Assembly (NCBI GenBank): GCA_937872385.1
Contig: CALMSO010000031.1
Coordinates: forward strand, 30,962-94,961
DNA from: an uncultured Saprospiraceae bacterium
Lineage (GTDB): Bacteria > Bacteroidota > Bacteroidia > Chitinophagales > Saprospiraceae
Length of the DNA stretch: 64,000 nt
Direction: 5' to 3'
The notes under the pieces were generated by a model. It was given only the letters and a program-made list of their open reading frames with translations. It made no database searches and had not been told where the DNA came from. The translations under genes were made by a program, and so were the position numbers. This document shows, one piece after another, positions 1 to 9,601 of the stretch (the stretch's first letter is position 1; every line of letters begins with the position of its first letter).

Positions 1-579
1 GCCTGCTTCTGGCTTTTGCAATACAATGTAATAACTAAGCTCCGTACTCAGGTCAAGCTGCGCACTAACTGCTTGATAACTTGAAAAATGCAATGGAAAC
101 TCCTGATGAATATGTGCTTCGAGGCTGTCAAATCCGGGTTCCAATATGCGCATGGAAGCAATAGAAAACACCGCATCGGGGCGATGCACGGTCGGATAAA
201 TCCCGTAACCCCCACCCAACTTAGACAGCATGCCCCAAACGGTAGCCACAAAACGGTGTTGAAAAATCTGCTCAAAAGCGCGATTAATTGCGGGCACTTT
301 CCGAAAATATCCCTCCAAGTCTGATTCCATTAAAGTAGCGCCGAAAACATGCCCAAAAGGTGCCGCATAGTACAGCTCACGAAATGGCTCAATGGCAATT
401 ATCTCCTGAAAACGCCTCACTATCGCCACCACTTCTTGTGGTGCAATCAGCCCTTCTACAATCACACCATCTAGCGTTCCTGCTTCCATTTCCTTGATAG
501 CCGAAGAGGTATTTAGCCAAAAATCAGCAGCGGACAAAACGCTAAAATTATACAACATAGGGTTGGTCAATTGTGCCAT
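1..579 (-). CDS. N-terminal part of a putative 2OG-Fe(II) oxygenase-like protein, cut by the window edge
   Basis: An open frame of 193 codons runs from an ATG at 577-579 off the left edge without a stop, so only the N-terminus is present. The fragment is soluble, with no signal peptide. It contains an HIH motif at about residues 156-158 and ends in the strand LSYYIVLQKPEAG. An aromatic/hydrophobic strand followed by PEAG shortly after an HxH-like motif resembles the first metal-ligand region of 2OG-Fe(II) oxygenases and related halogenases; this is inference. The second His and Arg ligands would lie outside the window. The codon pattern reads like a real gene along the whole length. Confidence 0.6.
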   Translation of the reverse strand, partial: MAQLTNPMLYNFSVLSAADFWLNTSSAIKEMEAGTLDGVIVEGLIAPQEVVAIVRRFQEIIAIEPFRELYYAAPFGHVFGATLMESDLEGYFRKVPAINRAFEQIFQHRFVATVWGMLSKLGGGYGIYPTVHRPDAVFSIASMRILEPGFDSLEAHIHQEFPLHFSSYQAVSAQLDLSTELSYYIVLQKPEAG

Positions 580-601
580 AAATATACGCTTATACTATTT
601 A

Positions 602-886
602 CGAAGTCCGATTTACGATTTACGATTTACGATTTTTTAAGGTGCTGAAAAGCAAAATTTTAAATGCCAACAAACTCGTTACGTTCAATTGAAATCGGTA
701 TTATACCAATGTAATAGTGATCTGGTGAACAGTAATCTGGATTGATAGTCCAATAATTATAAAACCGTAAATACCTCACAGCTCATTAAAATTGATATGA
801 TACCCCTTCTAATTGAAAAATGATGTACTTATTTATGCCCAAAAGCTTGTTTTTCAGAATTTTACAAAATCGTAAATCGGACTTCG
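602..886. repeat. MITE-like element with 20-bp perfect inverted repeats
   Basis: Positions 602-621 (CGAAGTCCGATTTACGATTT) are the exact reverse complement of positions 867-886. They bracket about 245 bp of AT-rich non-coding DNA. The left arm continues into three tandem copies of the heptamer ATTTACG (611-631). No transposase is encoded. Parts of the interior and of the flank to the right recur, diverged and inverted, at about 59340-59545. The terminal repeats are seen directly; calling it a MITE is inference. Confidence 0.6.
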
Positions 887-955
887 CAAATCGCAAATGG
901 TATTATATACTAACTATCGGGTTCAAATGATTAAAGCATCGGGCATACGTAAAAA

Positions 956-1030
956 CGAACCCCAACGGGGTGACATAATTATAAGATGTAAAAAAAGCGA
1001 TTTAAAACCCCAACGGGGTGACATATTATA
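956..1030. repeat. Two CCCCAACGGGGTGACAT hairpin units
   Basis: The unit CCCCAACGGGGTGACATA occurs at about 959-977 and again at about 1007-1025, 48 nt apart. Each contains the small palindrome CCCC-AA-CGGGG able to form a hairpin. A diverged relative (CCGAGGGGGTGAAATATTA) lies at about 59360-59378. The stretch 580-1252 holds no gene; short frames through these units are repeat-derived. Confidence 0.65.
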
Positions 1031-1057
1031 CCAACACGGTGTTCCCCCTTTTAGGCT

Positions 1058-1130
1058 AAAAACCATTGATTATCAACTAACTATAAATTTTTCACTCCTT
1101 CGGGATTCACTCGATATTCGCATAAATGAT
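1058..1130. repeat. Dispersed repeat segment containing TTGATTATCAA, copy 1
   Basis: This segment contains TTGATTATCAA at 1066-1076, then TTTCACTCCTTCGG and CGATATTCGCAT. The same order of blocks, with about three quarters of bases identical by eye, is found on the opposite strand at about 59336-59400. In that second copy the segment directly abuts the block matching 822-900, whereas here about 160 bp carrying the CCCCAACGGGG units intervene. Confidence 0.65.
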
Positions 1131-1171
1131 GTAAATATGTGCTTGTTTTAAAATAAATAAAGTCTATTATC

Positions 1172-1219
1172 AAAAAAAACTCCACCTGCGCGCACGAGGG
1201 CTACACAGGCGAAGTTTTA
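1172..1219 (-). terminator. Rho-independent terminator after sucD
   Basis: Read on the minus strand, AAAACTTCGCCTG and CAGGTGGAGTTTT form a 13-bp stem with two G-U pairs around a 17-nt loop, followed by a run of eight T. It lies 33 nt beyond the sucD stop codon and closes the eno-ftsB-sucD stretch. Confidence 0.8.
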
Positions 1220-1252
1220 GCTGGTTATAATTAAAATCAATTAATGATTTAC

Positions 1253-2131
1253 TTACACCGCTACACCTTTCAGTACTTGCGCCATAGTAGCGCCAATGGT
1301 GGCAGGTGATTGTACAACATGAATGCCGCATTCAGCCATGATTTTCATCTTGGCTTCGGCAGTATCGGCAGCGCCGCCGATGATAGCGCCAGCGTGCCCC
1401 ATTTTGCGTCCTTTGGGCGCGGTTTGTCCGGCTATGAACCCAACTACCGGCTTGGTGCCGTTTTCCTTGATCCAGTAAGCTGCCTCAGCTTCCATGCCGC
1501 CGCCGATTTCACCGATCATGATGATGCCTTCGGTTTCGGGGTCGTTCATCAGCAGTTCTACGGCTTCTTTGGTGGTGGTGCCCACGATGGGGTCGCCGCC
1601 GATACCTATGCAGGTGGATTGTCCCATGCCCGCTTTGGTCACCTGATCTACGGCTTCATACGTGAGTGTGCCCGAGCGCGAAACAATGCCGATGCTGCCT
1701 TTCCGATGGATGAAGCCTGGCATGATGCCGCACTTGGCTTCGCCCGGTGTGATGACCCCCGGACAGTTGGGCCCAATCAGGCGCGCTTCGGTATTTTGCA
1801 AATAGGCTTTGGCTTTCACCATATCTTGTACTGGAATACCTTCCGTAATGCAGATAATCACCTTGATGCCAGCTTCAGCAGCTTCCATAATGGCATCGGC
1901 CGCGAAAGGCGGCGGTACAAAAATAACGGAGGTATCAGCACCTGCGGCCACGGCATCGGCTACAGTATGGAAAACCGGCCGCTCCAAATGCAGCGTGCCC
2001 CCTTTGCCCGGCGTGACTCCGCCAATGACATTGGTGCCATATTCAATCATTTGGGTAGCGTGGAAGGTACCTTCTTTACCCGTGAAACCCTGGACAATAA
2101 CTTTCGAGTGCTTGTTGACAAGTACGGACAT
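1253..2131 (-). CDS. sucD: Succinyl-CoA ligase (ADP/GDP-forming) subunit alpha
   Basis: 292 residues, the full family length. The protein is the CoA-binding, phosphohistidine-carrying subunit of succinyl-CoA synthetase, which makes ATP or GTP from succinyl-CoA in the TCA cycle. It has the N-terminal CoA-binding Rossmann domain (FTGKEGTFH near residue 16, GGVTPGKGG near 37), the ligase domain, and GHAGAIIGG with the phosphorylated His at about 246. The beta subunit gene sucC is not in the window. It follows the ftsB-like gene after 92 nt on the same strand and ends before a clear terminator. Confidence 0.97.
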   Translation of the reverse strand: MSVLVNKHSKVIVQGFTGKEGTFHATQMIEYGTNVIGGVTPGKGGTLHLERPVFHTVADAVAAGADTSVIFVPPPFAADAIMEAAEAGIKVIICITEGIPVQDMVKAKAYLQNTEARLIGPNCPGVITPGEAKCGIMPGFIHRKGSIGIVSRSGTLTYEAVDQVTKAGMGQSTCIGIGGDPIVGTTTKEAVELLMNDPETEGIIMIGEIGGGMEAEAAYWIKENGTKPVVGFIAGQTAPKGRKMGHAGAIIGGAADTAEAKMKIMAECGIHVVQSPATIGATMAQVLKGVAV

Positions 2132-2223
2132 TTCTATTAGTGGTTTTAGTTTTTACTTGTGTTATAATTCGTTAACAAAAAGCGTATTACACCTAAACAA
2201 TAAATCGAACGCTTTATACGAGG

Positions 2224-2532
2224 CTACTCTTTTTCTATAATAAATACATCCTCGTTGGGCTTTTTCATGTAGTAGCGCTCGCGGGCGTACTTCTCGCGGT
2301 TCACTTCGAGGTCTTGTCGAGCTTCGTGGGCTTCCTGTATTTTTTCCTGATAGAATTGCTGGTCCGCTTCAAGTTGATTGACCGAGCGTTGCAACTTGAA
2401 CTGCGTGATCATGTCGTGTTTGTCAAAAAAAATCATCCAGAAGAAAAACAGCGCCAGCACTAAGAAAAACTTGTTGCTGAAAGGCTTGAAAAAGCGACGC
2501 ACCGGAGGCGGAAGTAAGTTGCCGGAAGCCAT
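2224..2532 (-). CDS. Septum formation initiator family protein (FtsB/DivIC-like)
   Basis: 102 residues: a short cytoplasmic N-terminus, one membrane helix at about 22-38 (FLVLALFFFWMIFF), then a coiled coil at about 45-85 and a short C-terminal part containing REKYARERYYMKKPNEDVF. That layout and the Y/F-rich motif after the coiled coil are typical of FtsB/DivIC, which join FtsL and FtsQ in the division complex. It lies 242 nt downstream of eno; in many bacteria ftsB and eno are neighbours, which supports the call. Confidence 0.88.
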   Translation of the reverse strand: MASGNLLPPPVRRFFKPFSNKFFLVLALFFFWMIFFDKHDMITQFKLQRSVNQLEADQQFYQEKIQEAHEARQDLEVNREKYARERYYMKKPNEDVFIIEKE

Positions 2533-2573
2533 AAGCAGGATGTTTTATGATTAAAAACACTAATCTTGTACCT

Positions 2574-2581
2574 CAAAGGTA
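2574..2581 (-). promoter_or_regulatory. Putative -7 box for the ftsB-like gene
   Basis: TACCTTTG on the minus strand matches the Bacteroidota -7 element TAnnTTTG and lies about 42 nt before the ATG. No well-spaced -33 TTG was found, so this is only half a promoter. Confidence 0.4.
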
Positions 2582-2703
2582 TAACAATCTGCCCCGATAT
2601 AAAAACTTTCGGGCGGCAAAGTACAACAACTACCCTGCCCTATTCAATTGTCTTACATGCCATTTGCGTGGGGCGAGGCAAACTATCCGTTCAAAAGCTA
2701 TTG

Positions 2704-2735
2704 GGTGGCGCCTTTCTCCATTGAAAAACGCCACC
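2704..2735 (-). terminator. Hairpin downstream of eno
   Basis: GGTGGCG and CGCCACC form a 7-bp perfect stem with an 18-nt loop about 40 nt after the eno stop. There is no T-run after it, so termination is uncertain; it could instead stabilise the 3' end. Confidence 0.35.
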
Positions 2736-2774
2736 GGAAATAGTTTAATCTATAGAAAATAGCTCAAGCAGCGC

Positions 2775-4109
<1,335 letters not shown>

Positions 4110-4191
4110 TCATTATATTGTTTTTCGCTCATTGCTATTCATTATAAGTAATGGGACATTGTTGTTTGTTAATGGTAAAATTTTTTACATT

Positions 4192-4201
4192 TTGATAATC
4201 A
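4192..4201. repeat. TTGATAATCA palindrome between carA and eno
   Basis: TTGATAATCAGTGATTTA lies upstream of eno in the 281-nt gap between carA and eno. It resembles the palindrome found upstream of several other genes in the window (see 19145, 26905, 30061, 55485, 59387). Confidence 0.45.
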
Positions 4202-4348
4202 GTGATTTATATTTTTTTACACTAAAAACAATTATGCCCCATTGTTTACAAGAAATTGCTCATTCGTATTTTAATCAAGTATGTATGTAAAGTACATGTA
4301 ATTGGCTACAAGATGCATCGTCTTATTTACTTTATTACATTATACAGG

Positions 4349-5452
4349 TTAATTTTGCATTAACTTTATAAACTCGTCGAACAGGTAGCGCGCGTCGTGT
4401 GGCCCGGGCGAGGCCTCTGGATGGTATTGCACCGAAAATGCCTTGCGTTGTTTCAGGCGCAGCCCTTCCACGGTGCGGTCGTTGAGATTGACGTGTGTAA
4501 TCTCGATTTCATCTGCTTTTGCTTCTATCACGCTTCGATCCACTTCAAAGCCATGATTTTGGCTAGTAATTTCGCTGTGCCCAGTGACGAGATTCTTCAC
4601 CGGATGGTTGATACCTCGGTGCCCGTGGTGCATTTTATGCGTTGGAACATCCATCGCCAAGGCTAATAGTTGGTGCCCAAGGCAGATGCCAAACAGCGGT
4701 TTGTTTTCGTCCAAAATAGCTTTGACCGTAGCCACTGCATAATTCATTGAAGCGGGATCGCCCGGCCCATTGGAAATGAAATAGCCATCTGGATTGAAGG
4801 CGCGAAGATCCTCAAGCGCAGTTTTCGCTGGGAAAATTTTCACATAACAGCCCCGGTCAGCAAGACATTGCAAAATGTTTTGTTTGATACCATAATCAAG
4901 GGCTGCCACGCGCAGCGGTGCGTGCGGATCGCCATACACATAAGGCTCTTTGGTGCTTACAGCCGAAGCCAGCTCTAATCCTTCCATATTGGGTACGGCC
5001 GCCAGTCGGCGCTTGAGTTCGGCAATGTCTTGCGTTTCCGAAGAAATAATGGCATTCATCGCGCCCTTATTGCGAATGTGGCGCACGATGGCGCGGGTAT
5101 CCACATCAGCAATAGCAACTAAGCCCTCCTCCTCGAAGTAGGTTTGAATGGATTCATCCGCTTTCGTGCGCGAATACTGGGTCGTAAAATTTTTGCAAAT
5201 CAGCCCCGCAATCTTGATGCTATGCGATTCTACCTCGGTGCGTTTGGTGCCATAATTGCCGATATGGGCATTGGTAGCCACTAATATTTGCCCGTAGTAA
5301 GAAGGATCGGTAAAAATCTCCTGATAGCCGGTCATCCCAGTGTTGAAGCAGATTTCTCCGGTGGTAGTTCCGATTTTTCCGGCTGCTCGCCCGTGAAAAA
5401 CCGTGCCGTCTTCGAGTAACAATACCGCCGGCATTTGTGGCAATTCGCTCAT
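4349..5452 (-). CDS. carA: Carbamoyl-phosphate synthase small (glutaminase) subunit
   Basis: 367 residues. Hydrolyses glutamine and passes ammonia to CarB to make carbamoyl phosphate for pyrimidines and arginine. The N-terminal CPSase small-chain domain (about 9-140) is followed by a class I glutamine amidotransferase domain with the nucleophile in GICLGHQL (Cys257) and the His-Glu pair in QYHPEASPGP (His344, Glu346). CarB is not adjacent. The gene has its own promoter 90 nt upstream and follows the rplQ terminator, so it is probably transcribed separately from the ribosomal operon. Confidence 0.97.
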   Translation of the reverse strand: MSELPQMPAVLLLEDGTVFHGRAAGKIGTTTGEICFNTGMTGYQEIFTDPSYYGQILVATNAHIGNYGTKRTEVESHSIKIAGLICKNFTTQYSRTKADESIQTYFEEEGLVAIADVDTRAIVRHIRNKGAMNAIISSETQDIAELKRRLAAVPNMEGLELASAVSTKEPYVYGDPHAPLRVAALDYGIKQNILQCLADRGCYVKIFPAKTALEDLRAFNPDGYFISNGPGDPASMNYAVATVKAILDENKPLFGICLGHQLLALAMDVPTHKMHHGHRGINHPVKNLVTGHSEITSQNHGFEVDRSVIEAKADEIEITHVNLNDRTVEGLRLKQRKAFSVQYHPEASPGPHDARYLFDEFIKLMQN

Positions 5453-5539
5453 GTTTTGATTTAGAAGTTAAGATTAATCGTTCTTTGCCAAATTCATTGG
5501 CGAAATGATATCTGTGGCTTTATTTGCTCAAAATCGCTG

Positions 5540-5570
5540 CAAAGATAATGCGCTGTGCTGGAGATACCAA
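5540..5570 (-). promoter_or_regulatory. Bacteroidota-type promoter of carA
   Basis: On the minus strand TTG (5568-5570), a 20-nt spacer and TATCTTTG (5540-5547) fit the -33/-7 consensus of this phylum. The predicted start near 5533 leaves a leader of about 80 nt before carA. Confidence 0.7.
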
Positions 5571-5580
5571 GTCTGGTTCT

Positions 5581-5620
5581 AATAAAACAAAAGGCGACAC
5601 CATTTACCGGTATCGCCTTT
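5581..5620 (-). terminator. Rho-independent terminator of the ribosomal-protein operon
   Basis: On the minus strand AAAGGCGATACC and GGTGTCGCCTTT form a 12-bp stem with one G-U pair and a 7-nt loop, followed by TGTTTTATT. It lies 30 nt after the rplQ stop and just upstream of the carA promoter, so it marks the end of the str-S10-spc-alpha block. Confidence 0.88.
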
Positions 5621-5650
5621 CATTCTGTTACAAAAACAATAACTTGTGCA

Positions 5651-6235
5651 TTATGCTTCTGTTTTGTTTTCTTCTGTATCATCAGTGGCGGCTGCGTCGC
5701 TTTCGCTGGCATCCGCTACTACTTCTTCTAGATCAGCAGGGGCTTCCACTTCTTCTACCATCGTCTCAGCAACTGTAGCAGGAGTAGCTTCTGCAGCTCC
5801 GCCTCCTTTGCCACCACGGCGGCGACGTTTTCTGCTACCGGCCTTCTTGCTGTCGGTATCGCCCGTATTGTAAACCTCGTTAAAATCCACAAATTCGATC
5901 AGCGCCATTTCCGCGCTATCGCCTTGCCGAAAGCCCGTTCTGATGACGCGCACATACCCGCCAGGGCGGTCGCCCACCTTCTCAGCGATGGGTCCAAACA
6001 ATTCCTTGACGGCTTCCTTATTTTGCAAATAAGTGAAAACCACGCGGCGCGAGTGCGTCGTATTGCTTTTGGCTTTGGTCACTAATGGCTCAATGTATCC
6101 GCGCAAGGCTTTGGCCTTAGCTAAGGTAGTATTGATGCGCTTGTGCTGAATCAAGGCTTGCGCGAGGTTCTTCATCAAGGCCCGACGGTGGCCAACTTTG
6201 CGGCCGAGGTGGTTGTCTTTTTTACCGTGTCTCAT
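5651..6235 (-). CDS. rplQ: 50S ribosomal protein L17 with long C-terminal tail
   Basis: 194 residues against roughly 115-130 for the conserved core. The core ([30 protein letters not shown] at the start, then the [22 protein letters not shown] region and [26 protein letters not shown]) ends near residue 125. The rest is a basic patch ([17 protein letters not shown]) followed by an acidic, Ala/Glu-rich low-complexity tail. C-terminal extension of L17 is common in Bacteroidota. It is the last gene of the ribosomal block, 203 nt after rpoA. Confidence 0.96.
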   Translation of the reverse strand: MRHGKKDNHLGRKVGHRRALMKNLAQALIQHKRINTTLAKAKALRGYIEPLVTKAKSNTTHSRRVVFTYLQNKEAVKELFGPIAEKVGDRPGGYVRVIRTGFRQGDSAEMALIEFVDFNEVYNTGDTDSKKAGSRKRRRRGGKGGGAAEATPATVAETMVEEVEAPADLEEVVADASESDAAATDDTEENKTEA

Positions 6236-6438
6236 TTTATAATAAAATTTTTACTTCGCAACACGTTTTGCCGGAAACAAACAGGTCATTGGCCTACCTT
6301 CCGGTTAGTCGGTTATTGCAATTGTCAGAAAAAACAGCCCGCCATTCGCCAATAGTCCGGTTGGCTGTACATTGAAAAAAGAGCAATTATGGCTTTAGCG
6401 GTCTGCCAAGAAACCGCCCGTCGCTCCCTTTGGGTTGA

Positions 6439-7437
6439 TTATTCTTCTTCGAGCTTGTACTTCGACAAATCCATTCCGAAAGTAAGCCCTTTGTCTTGCA
6501 GGAGCTCTTCAATCTCCACTAACGATTTCTTACCAAAATTGCGGAACTTCAGCAGCTCGTGCGTATCGTATCTGACCAATTCTGCCAGCGTATTGATTTT
6601 GGCTGCTTTCAAGCAATTGTAGGCGCGCACCGACAGATCGAGGTCTTCGAGCGATGTTTTCAGCAACTTGCGCATGTGCAAGATGTGCTCATCCACGATG
6701 TTGTCTTCGCGGCTCGAAGCGTCATCGAAAGTAATATTTTCGTCTGTAATCAGCATTAGGTGCTGAATCAAAATCCGGGAAGCTTCTTTGATTGCCTCTT
6801 CCGGGTGGATAGTGCCGTCCGTTTTCACCTCGATGGTGAGTTTTTCGTAGTCCGTACGCTGCCCTACCCGCGTGTTCTCAATGCGATAGGCCACATTTTT
6901 GATGGGCGTATAAATAGAATCAATCGGAATAACGCCGATAGGTGCATCTTTTGGCAAATTATCATCTGCCAGTACATAGCCGCGTCCTTTTGTAATCGTG
7001 AATTCTACTTCGAGGCTCACGGAAGGCTCCATGGTACAGATGAGCTGCGTCGGGTTCATAATTTTGAAGACATTGGTATGCTCTTCAATATCGCCTGCTC
7101 TGAACTCCTCCTTCCCGCTGATAGTCAGATATATTTTTTCATTCACTACTTCTTCGCTGGCAATCAAGCACTTGAGGCGCACCTGTTTCAGGTTCAGAAT
7201 GATTTCCACCATATCTTCTACCACGCCGCGTATCGTCGAAAACTCGTGATCTACTCCAGCGATGCGCACCGCAGAAATAGCATAGCCCTCCAAGGACGAG
7301 AGCAGTACCCTGCGCAAGGAGTTGCCAATAGTTTGTCCGAAGCCAGGTTCTAAAGGTTTGAATTCAAAAAGTCCTTCAAAGCTGTCGGACTTTTGCATTA
7401 CAATCTTATCGGGCTTCTGAAAATTTAGTACACTCAT
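6439..7437 (-). CDS. rpoA: DNA-directed RNA polymerase subunit alpha
   Basis: 332 residues. Assembly platform for beta and beta-prime, with the N-terminal domain to about 235 ([24 protein letters not shown]) and the C-terminal domain with two helix-hairpin-helix-like motifs ([25 protein letters not shown] and [19 protein letters not shown]). The start is set at the ATG at 7435-7437 ([12 protein letters not shown]). The frame is open 37 codons further upstream, but that part would read through the hairpin at 7517-7554 and has no family similarity. Confidence 0.97.
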   Translation of the reverse strand: MSVLNFQKPDKIVMQKSDSFEGLFEFKPLEPGFGQTIGNSLRRVLLSSLEGYAISAVRIAGVDHEFSTIRGVVEDMVEIILNLKQVRLKCLIASEEVVNEKIYLTISGKEEFRAGDIEEHTNVFKIMNPTQLICTMEPSVSLEVEFTITKGRGYVLADDNLPKDAPIGVIPIDSIYTPIKNVAYRIENTRVGQRTDYEKLTIEVKTDGTIHPEEAIKEASRILIQHLMLITDENITFDDASSREDNIVDEHILHMRKLLKTSLEDLDLSVRAYNCLKAAKINTLAELVRYDTHELLKFRNFGKKSLVEIEELLQDKGLTFGMDLSKYKLEEE

Positions 7438-7516
7438 AGTTTGATTTGAACTTTGAAAGGATGAACCGACGAAACAACCGGCAAACTGTACGCCGGAAAA
7501 GGGTATAGCTCCAATA

Positions 7517-7554
7517 CAAATTTTGACAGCCTGTTGCCGGGCTGCCAAAATTTG
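7517..7554 (-). promoter_or_regulatory. Strong hairpin between rpsD and rpoA
   Basis: On the minus strand CAAATTTTGGCAGCC pairs with GGCTGTCAAAATTTG: a 15-bp stem with one G-U pair around an 8-nt loop, beginning 3 nt after the rpsD stop. No T-run follows, so it is more likely an RNA processing, stability or translational-control element in the 120-nt rpsD-rpoA spacer than a terminator. Confidence 0.7.
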
Positions 7555-7557
7555 CGT

Positions 7558-8163
7558 TTACTTGGAGTACAATTCGACGATGAGCTGTTCGTTTATCTTC
7601 TCCGGGATCAAGTCTCTGGAAGGGTATTCCAGAAAAACGCCCTGCATTTTGTCCGGGTTGAATTCTAACCAAGGGAACTTGCCTTTTTTGTTGGCGATGC
7701 TATCCTTAATCGCTTCCATGGATTTGGATTGTCCGCGCACGCCAACCACATCGCCCGGACGCAACTGATAAGAAGGGATATTGGTTACTACGCCATTGAC
7801 TGTAATGTGTTTGTGCGAAACAAACTGACGAGCAGCCGAGCGAGTTGGCGCGATGCCAAGCCGGAACACCGTATTGTCTAATCTCGCTTCTAACAGTTGA
7901 AGTAGAACTTCACCTGTTACCCCTTTTTTGCTGCTGGCTTTATCGAAAAGATTGCGAAACTGACGCTCCAACACGCCATAGGTATATTTTGCTTTTTGCT
8001 TTTCTTGCAACTGCACAGAATAGTCCGAGCGTTGTTTACGCTTTCTGGACTGCCCGTGCTGCCCCGGAGGGTATTTCTTGCGCTCGAAGGCTTTGTCGAA
8101 ACCGAAGATAGCTTCGCCGAATGCTCTGGCTTTTTTTGTTTTTGGTCCGGTATATCTTGCCAT
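7558..8163 (-). CDS. rpsD: 30S ribosomal protein S4
   Basis: 201 residues, normal length. Primary 16S rRNA binder and 30S assembly initiator. [20 protein letters not shown] at the start and the S4 RNA-binding domain at about 90-155 ([34 protein letters not shown]) are clear. No N-terminal zinc cysteines are present, so this is the zinc-free form. In enterobacteria S4 represses its own operon; whether the adjacent hairpin plays such a role here is unknown. Confidence 0.97.
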   Translation of the reverse strand: MARYTGPKTKKARAFGEAIFGFDKAFERKKYPPGQHGQSRKRKQRSDYSVQLQEKQKAKYTYGVLERQFRNLFDKASSKKGVTGEVLLQLLEARLDNTVFRLGIAPTRSAARQFVSHKHITVNGVVTNIPSYQLRPGDVVGVRGQSKSMEAIKDSIANKKGKFPWLEFNPDKMQGVFLEYPSRDLIPEKINEQLIVELYSK

Positions 8164-8198
8164 TTTGGAAACAAACTTTTTCTGATTGCGCTAAATAA

Positions 8199-8588
8199 TT
8201 ACACTCTTCTGCGTTTCGGTGGGCGGCATCCGTTGTGCGGAATAGGCGTCACGTCTTGGATTTTAGATACCTTAATACCAGCACTGTCGAGTGCTCGAAT
8301 GGCAGCTTCTCGACCCGAACCCGGTCCCTTTACAAACACCTCTGCGGTACGCATGCCTGCATCGTAGGCGACCTTCGCGGCATCGCTTACCGCTACCTGC
8401 GCAGCATAGGGCGTATTTTTTTTCGACCCTCTAAAGCCCGCCTTACCGGCCGAAGCCCAGGAAATGACCTGCCCCTGCTTGTTGCAAAGAGAAACAATGA
8501 TATTATTGAAACTCGCTTGAATATACGCCAAGCCTTCCGGCTCCACTTTTACTTTCCTTTTTTTGACTTTCTTTGCTGCCTTTGCCAT
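8199..8588 (-). CDS. rpsK: 30S ribosomal protein S11
   Basis: 129 residues. Platform protein of the 30S subunit that contacts the mRNA/E-site region. Contains [20 protein letters not shown], the [14 protein letters not shown] segment, [13 protein letters not shown] and the C-terminal [16 protein letters not shown]. It lies 94 nt after rpsM; the spacer contains near-copies of the TTGATTATC motif. Confidence 0.97.
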   Translation of the reverse strand: MAKAAKKVKKRKVKVEPEGLAYIQASFNNIIVSLCNKQGQVISWASAGKAGFRGSKKNTPYAAQVAVSDAAKVAYDAGMRTAEVFVKGPGSGREAAIRALDSAGIKVSKIQDVTPIPHNGCRPPKRRRV

Positions 8589-8682
8589 TTTCTTGGAAAT
8601 TAGAATTGTTGATTATCTGATCGTATATTGTTGATTATAAAAACCAATAAACAACTGGAAATCAACAATTAAAAAATCAAAA

Positions 8683-9060
8683 TTATTTAGTTGCCTTTTT
8701 CTTGTTTGCCACCGTTTTACGCTTGCCTTTACGGGTACGAGCATTGGTACGGGTGCGTTGCCCGCGCAGCGGAAGCCCACGGCGATGGCGCAATCCTCGA
8801 TAACAGCCAATATCCATCAAACGTTTGATATTCAACTGTACTTCCGAGCGCAATTCCCCTTCTACCTTATACCGGTTGGTAATAATCCGGGTAATTTCCC
8901 GAACATTCTCGTCTGTCCAATCTTCTACCTTCGTGTGCTCACTAATCCCGGCTTCCGCCAAAATTTCTTGGGCAGAGGACTTTCCAATACCGAAGATATA
9001 AGTCAGGCTAATTACGCCCCGCTTGTTTCTCGGCAAGTCAATACCAGCAATACGCGCCAT
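8683..9060 (-). CDS. rpsM: 30S ribosomal protein S13
   Basis: 125 residues. Head protein that contacts the P-site tRNA and the 50S subunit. [26 protein letters not shown] at the start, then the helix-two-turn-helix region and the basic tail [24 protein letters not shown]. First gene of the classical alpha-operon order rpsM-rpsK-rpsD-rpoA-rplQ. Confidence 0.97.
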   Translation of the reverse strand: MARIAGIDLPRNKRGVISLTYIFGIGKSSAQEILAEAGISEHTKVEDWTDENVREITRIITNRYKVEGELRSEVQLNIKRLMDIGCYRGLRHRRGLPLRGQRTRTNARTRKGKRKTVANKKKATK

Positions 9061-9160
9061 TTTCGATATTTAATTTTGAATTTACCAGTTACGACACAGT
9101 ACTCTTTGCCCAAAAGCAATACAAAACTGTTTCGCAACGAACGAAATTACGATTCACAGA

Positions 9161-9277
9161 TTAACCCTGCCGTTGTTTGAACTTCGGGGTTTTCTTATTG
9201 ATAATATAAATTTTTCCTTTTCTACGCACGATTTTGCAATCAACCGAGCGTTTTTTAACGGATGCTCTGACCTTCAT
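9161..9277 (-). CDS. rpmJ: 50S ribosomal protein L36
   Basis: 38 residues (ATG at 9275-9277, TAA at 9161-9163): begins [20 protein letters not shown] and ends [11 protein letters not shown]. Only one of the usual zinc-binding residues (Cys14) remains, so this is the zinc-free C-minus form with the longer C-terminus seen in Bacteroidota. It lies 13 nt after infA and 100 nt before rpsM. Confidence 0.95.
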   Translation of the reverse strand: MKVRASVKKRSVDCKIVRRKGKIYIINKKTPKFKQRQG

Positions 9278-9290
9278 GGCTTCGTCGTTT

Positions 9291-9509
9291 TTATTTGTAC
9301 CGATAGATAATTCTGCCTCTCGACAAGTCGTAAGGTGACATTTCCACTGCTACTTTGTCGCCTGGCAAAATCCGAATATAGTTCATCCTCATCTTTCCAG
9401 AAATAGTGGCAATTATTTGATGGTCATTTTCCAGACGCACCCGAAACATTGCGTTTGACAATGCTTCTTCTATAATACCGTCTTGTTTGATAAGGTTCTT
9501 TTTTGCCAT
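9291..9509 (-). CDS. infA: Translation initiation factor IF-1
   Basis: 72 residues, a single S1/OB-fold domain: [20 protein letters not shown], then [51 protein letters not shown]. Binds the 30S A site during initiation. Its position between map and rpmJ is conserved in this phylum. A possible -7 box lies 18 nt upstream of the start. Confidence 0.97.
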   Translation of the reverse strand: MAKKNLIKQDGIIEEALSNAMFRVRLENDHQIIATISGKMRMNYIRILPGDKVAVEMSPYDLSRGRIIYRYK

Positions 9510-9526
9510 AGTAAAATTTCGGAGTG

Positions 9527-9534
9527 CAAAGTTA
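9527..9534 (-). promoter_or_regulatory. Putative -7 box upstream of infA
   Basis: TAACTTTG on the minus strand fits TAnnTTTG. It lies in the 92-nt gap between map and infA and would give a leader of about 10 nt. No spaced -33 box was recognised. Confidence 0.4.
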
Positions 9535-9601
9535 AGAATAAGAATTGGATTATTCTTAGCTGCGTCCCAAAAAAATTCGATTATTGATAATCTATATTTT
9601 G

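Noticed and set aside
956..1030. CRISPR-like pair of direct repeats
   Set aside because: Only two units with a 30-nt gap, no further repeats and no cas genes; they match a dispersed hairpin family instead.
897..1151. 84-codon frame with two PQRGDI segments
   Set aside because: The PQRGD repeats are translations of the CCCCAACGGGG hairpin units; the frame is repeat-derived, not a gene.
1310..2140. Long antisense frame of 276 codons over sucD
   Set aside because: It lies opposite a certain sucD gene, has no family features and reflects the codon bias of the true gene.
6236..6438. Possible hairpin terminator between rpoA and rplQ
   Set aside because: Only a 5-bp stem could be drawn in the 203-nt spacer and no T-run follows.
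9061..9160. S4-type autoregulatory leader before rpsM
   Set aside because: No pseudoknot comparable to the enterobacterial site could be drawn with confidence in the 100-nt spacer.
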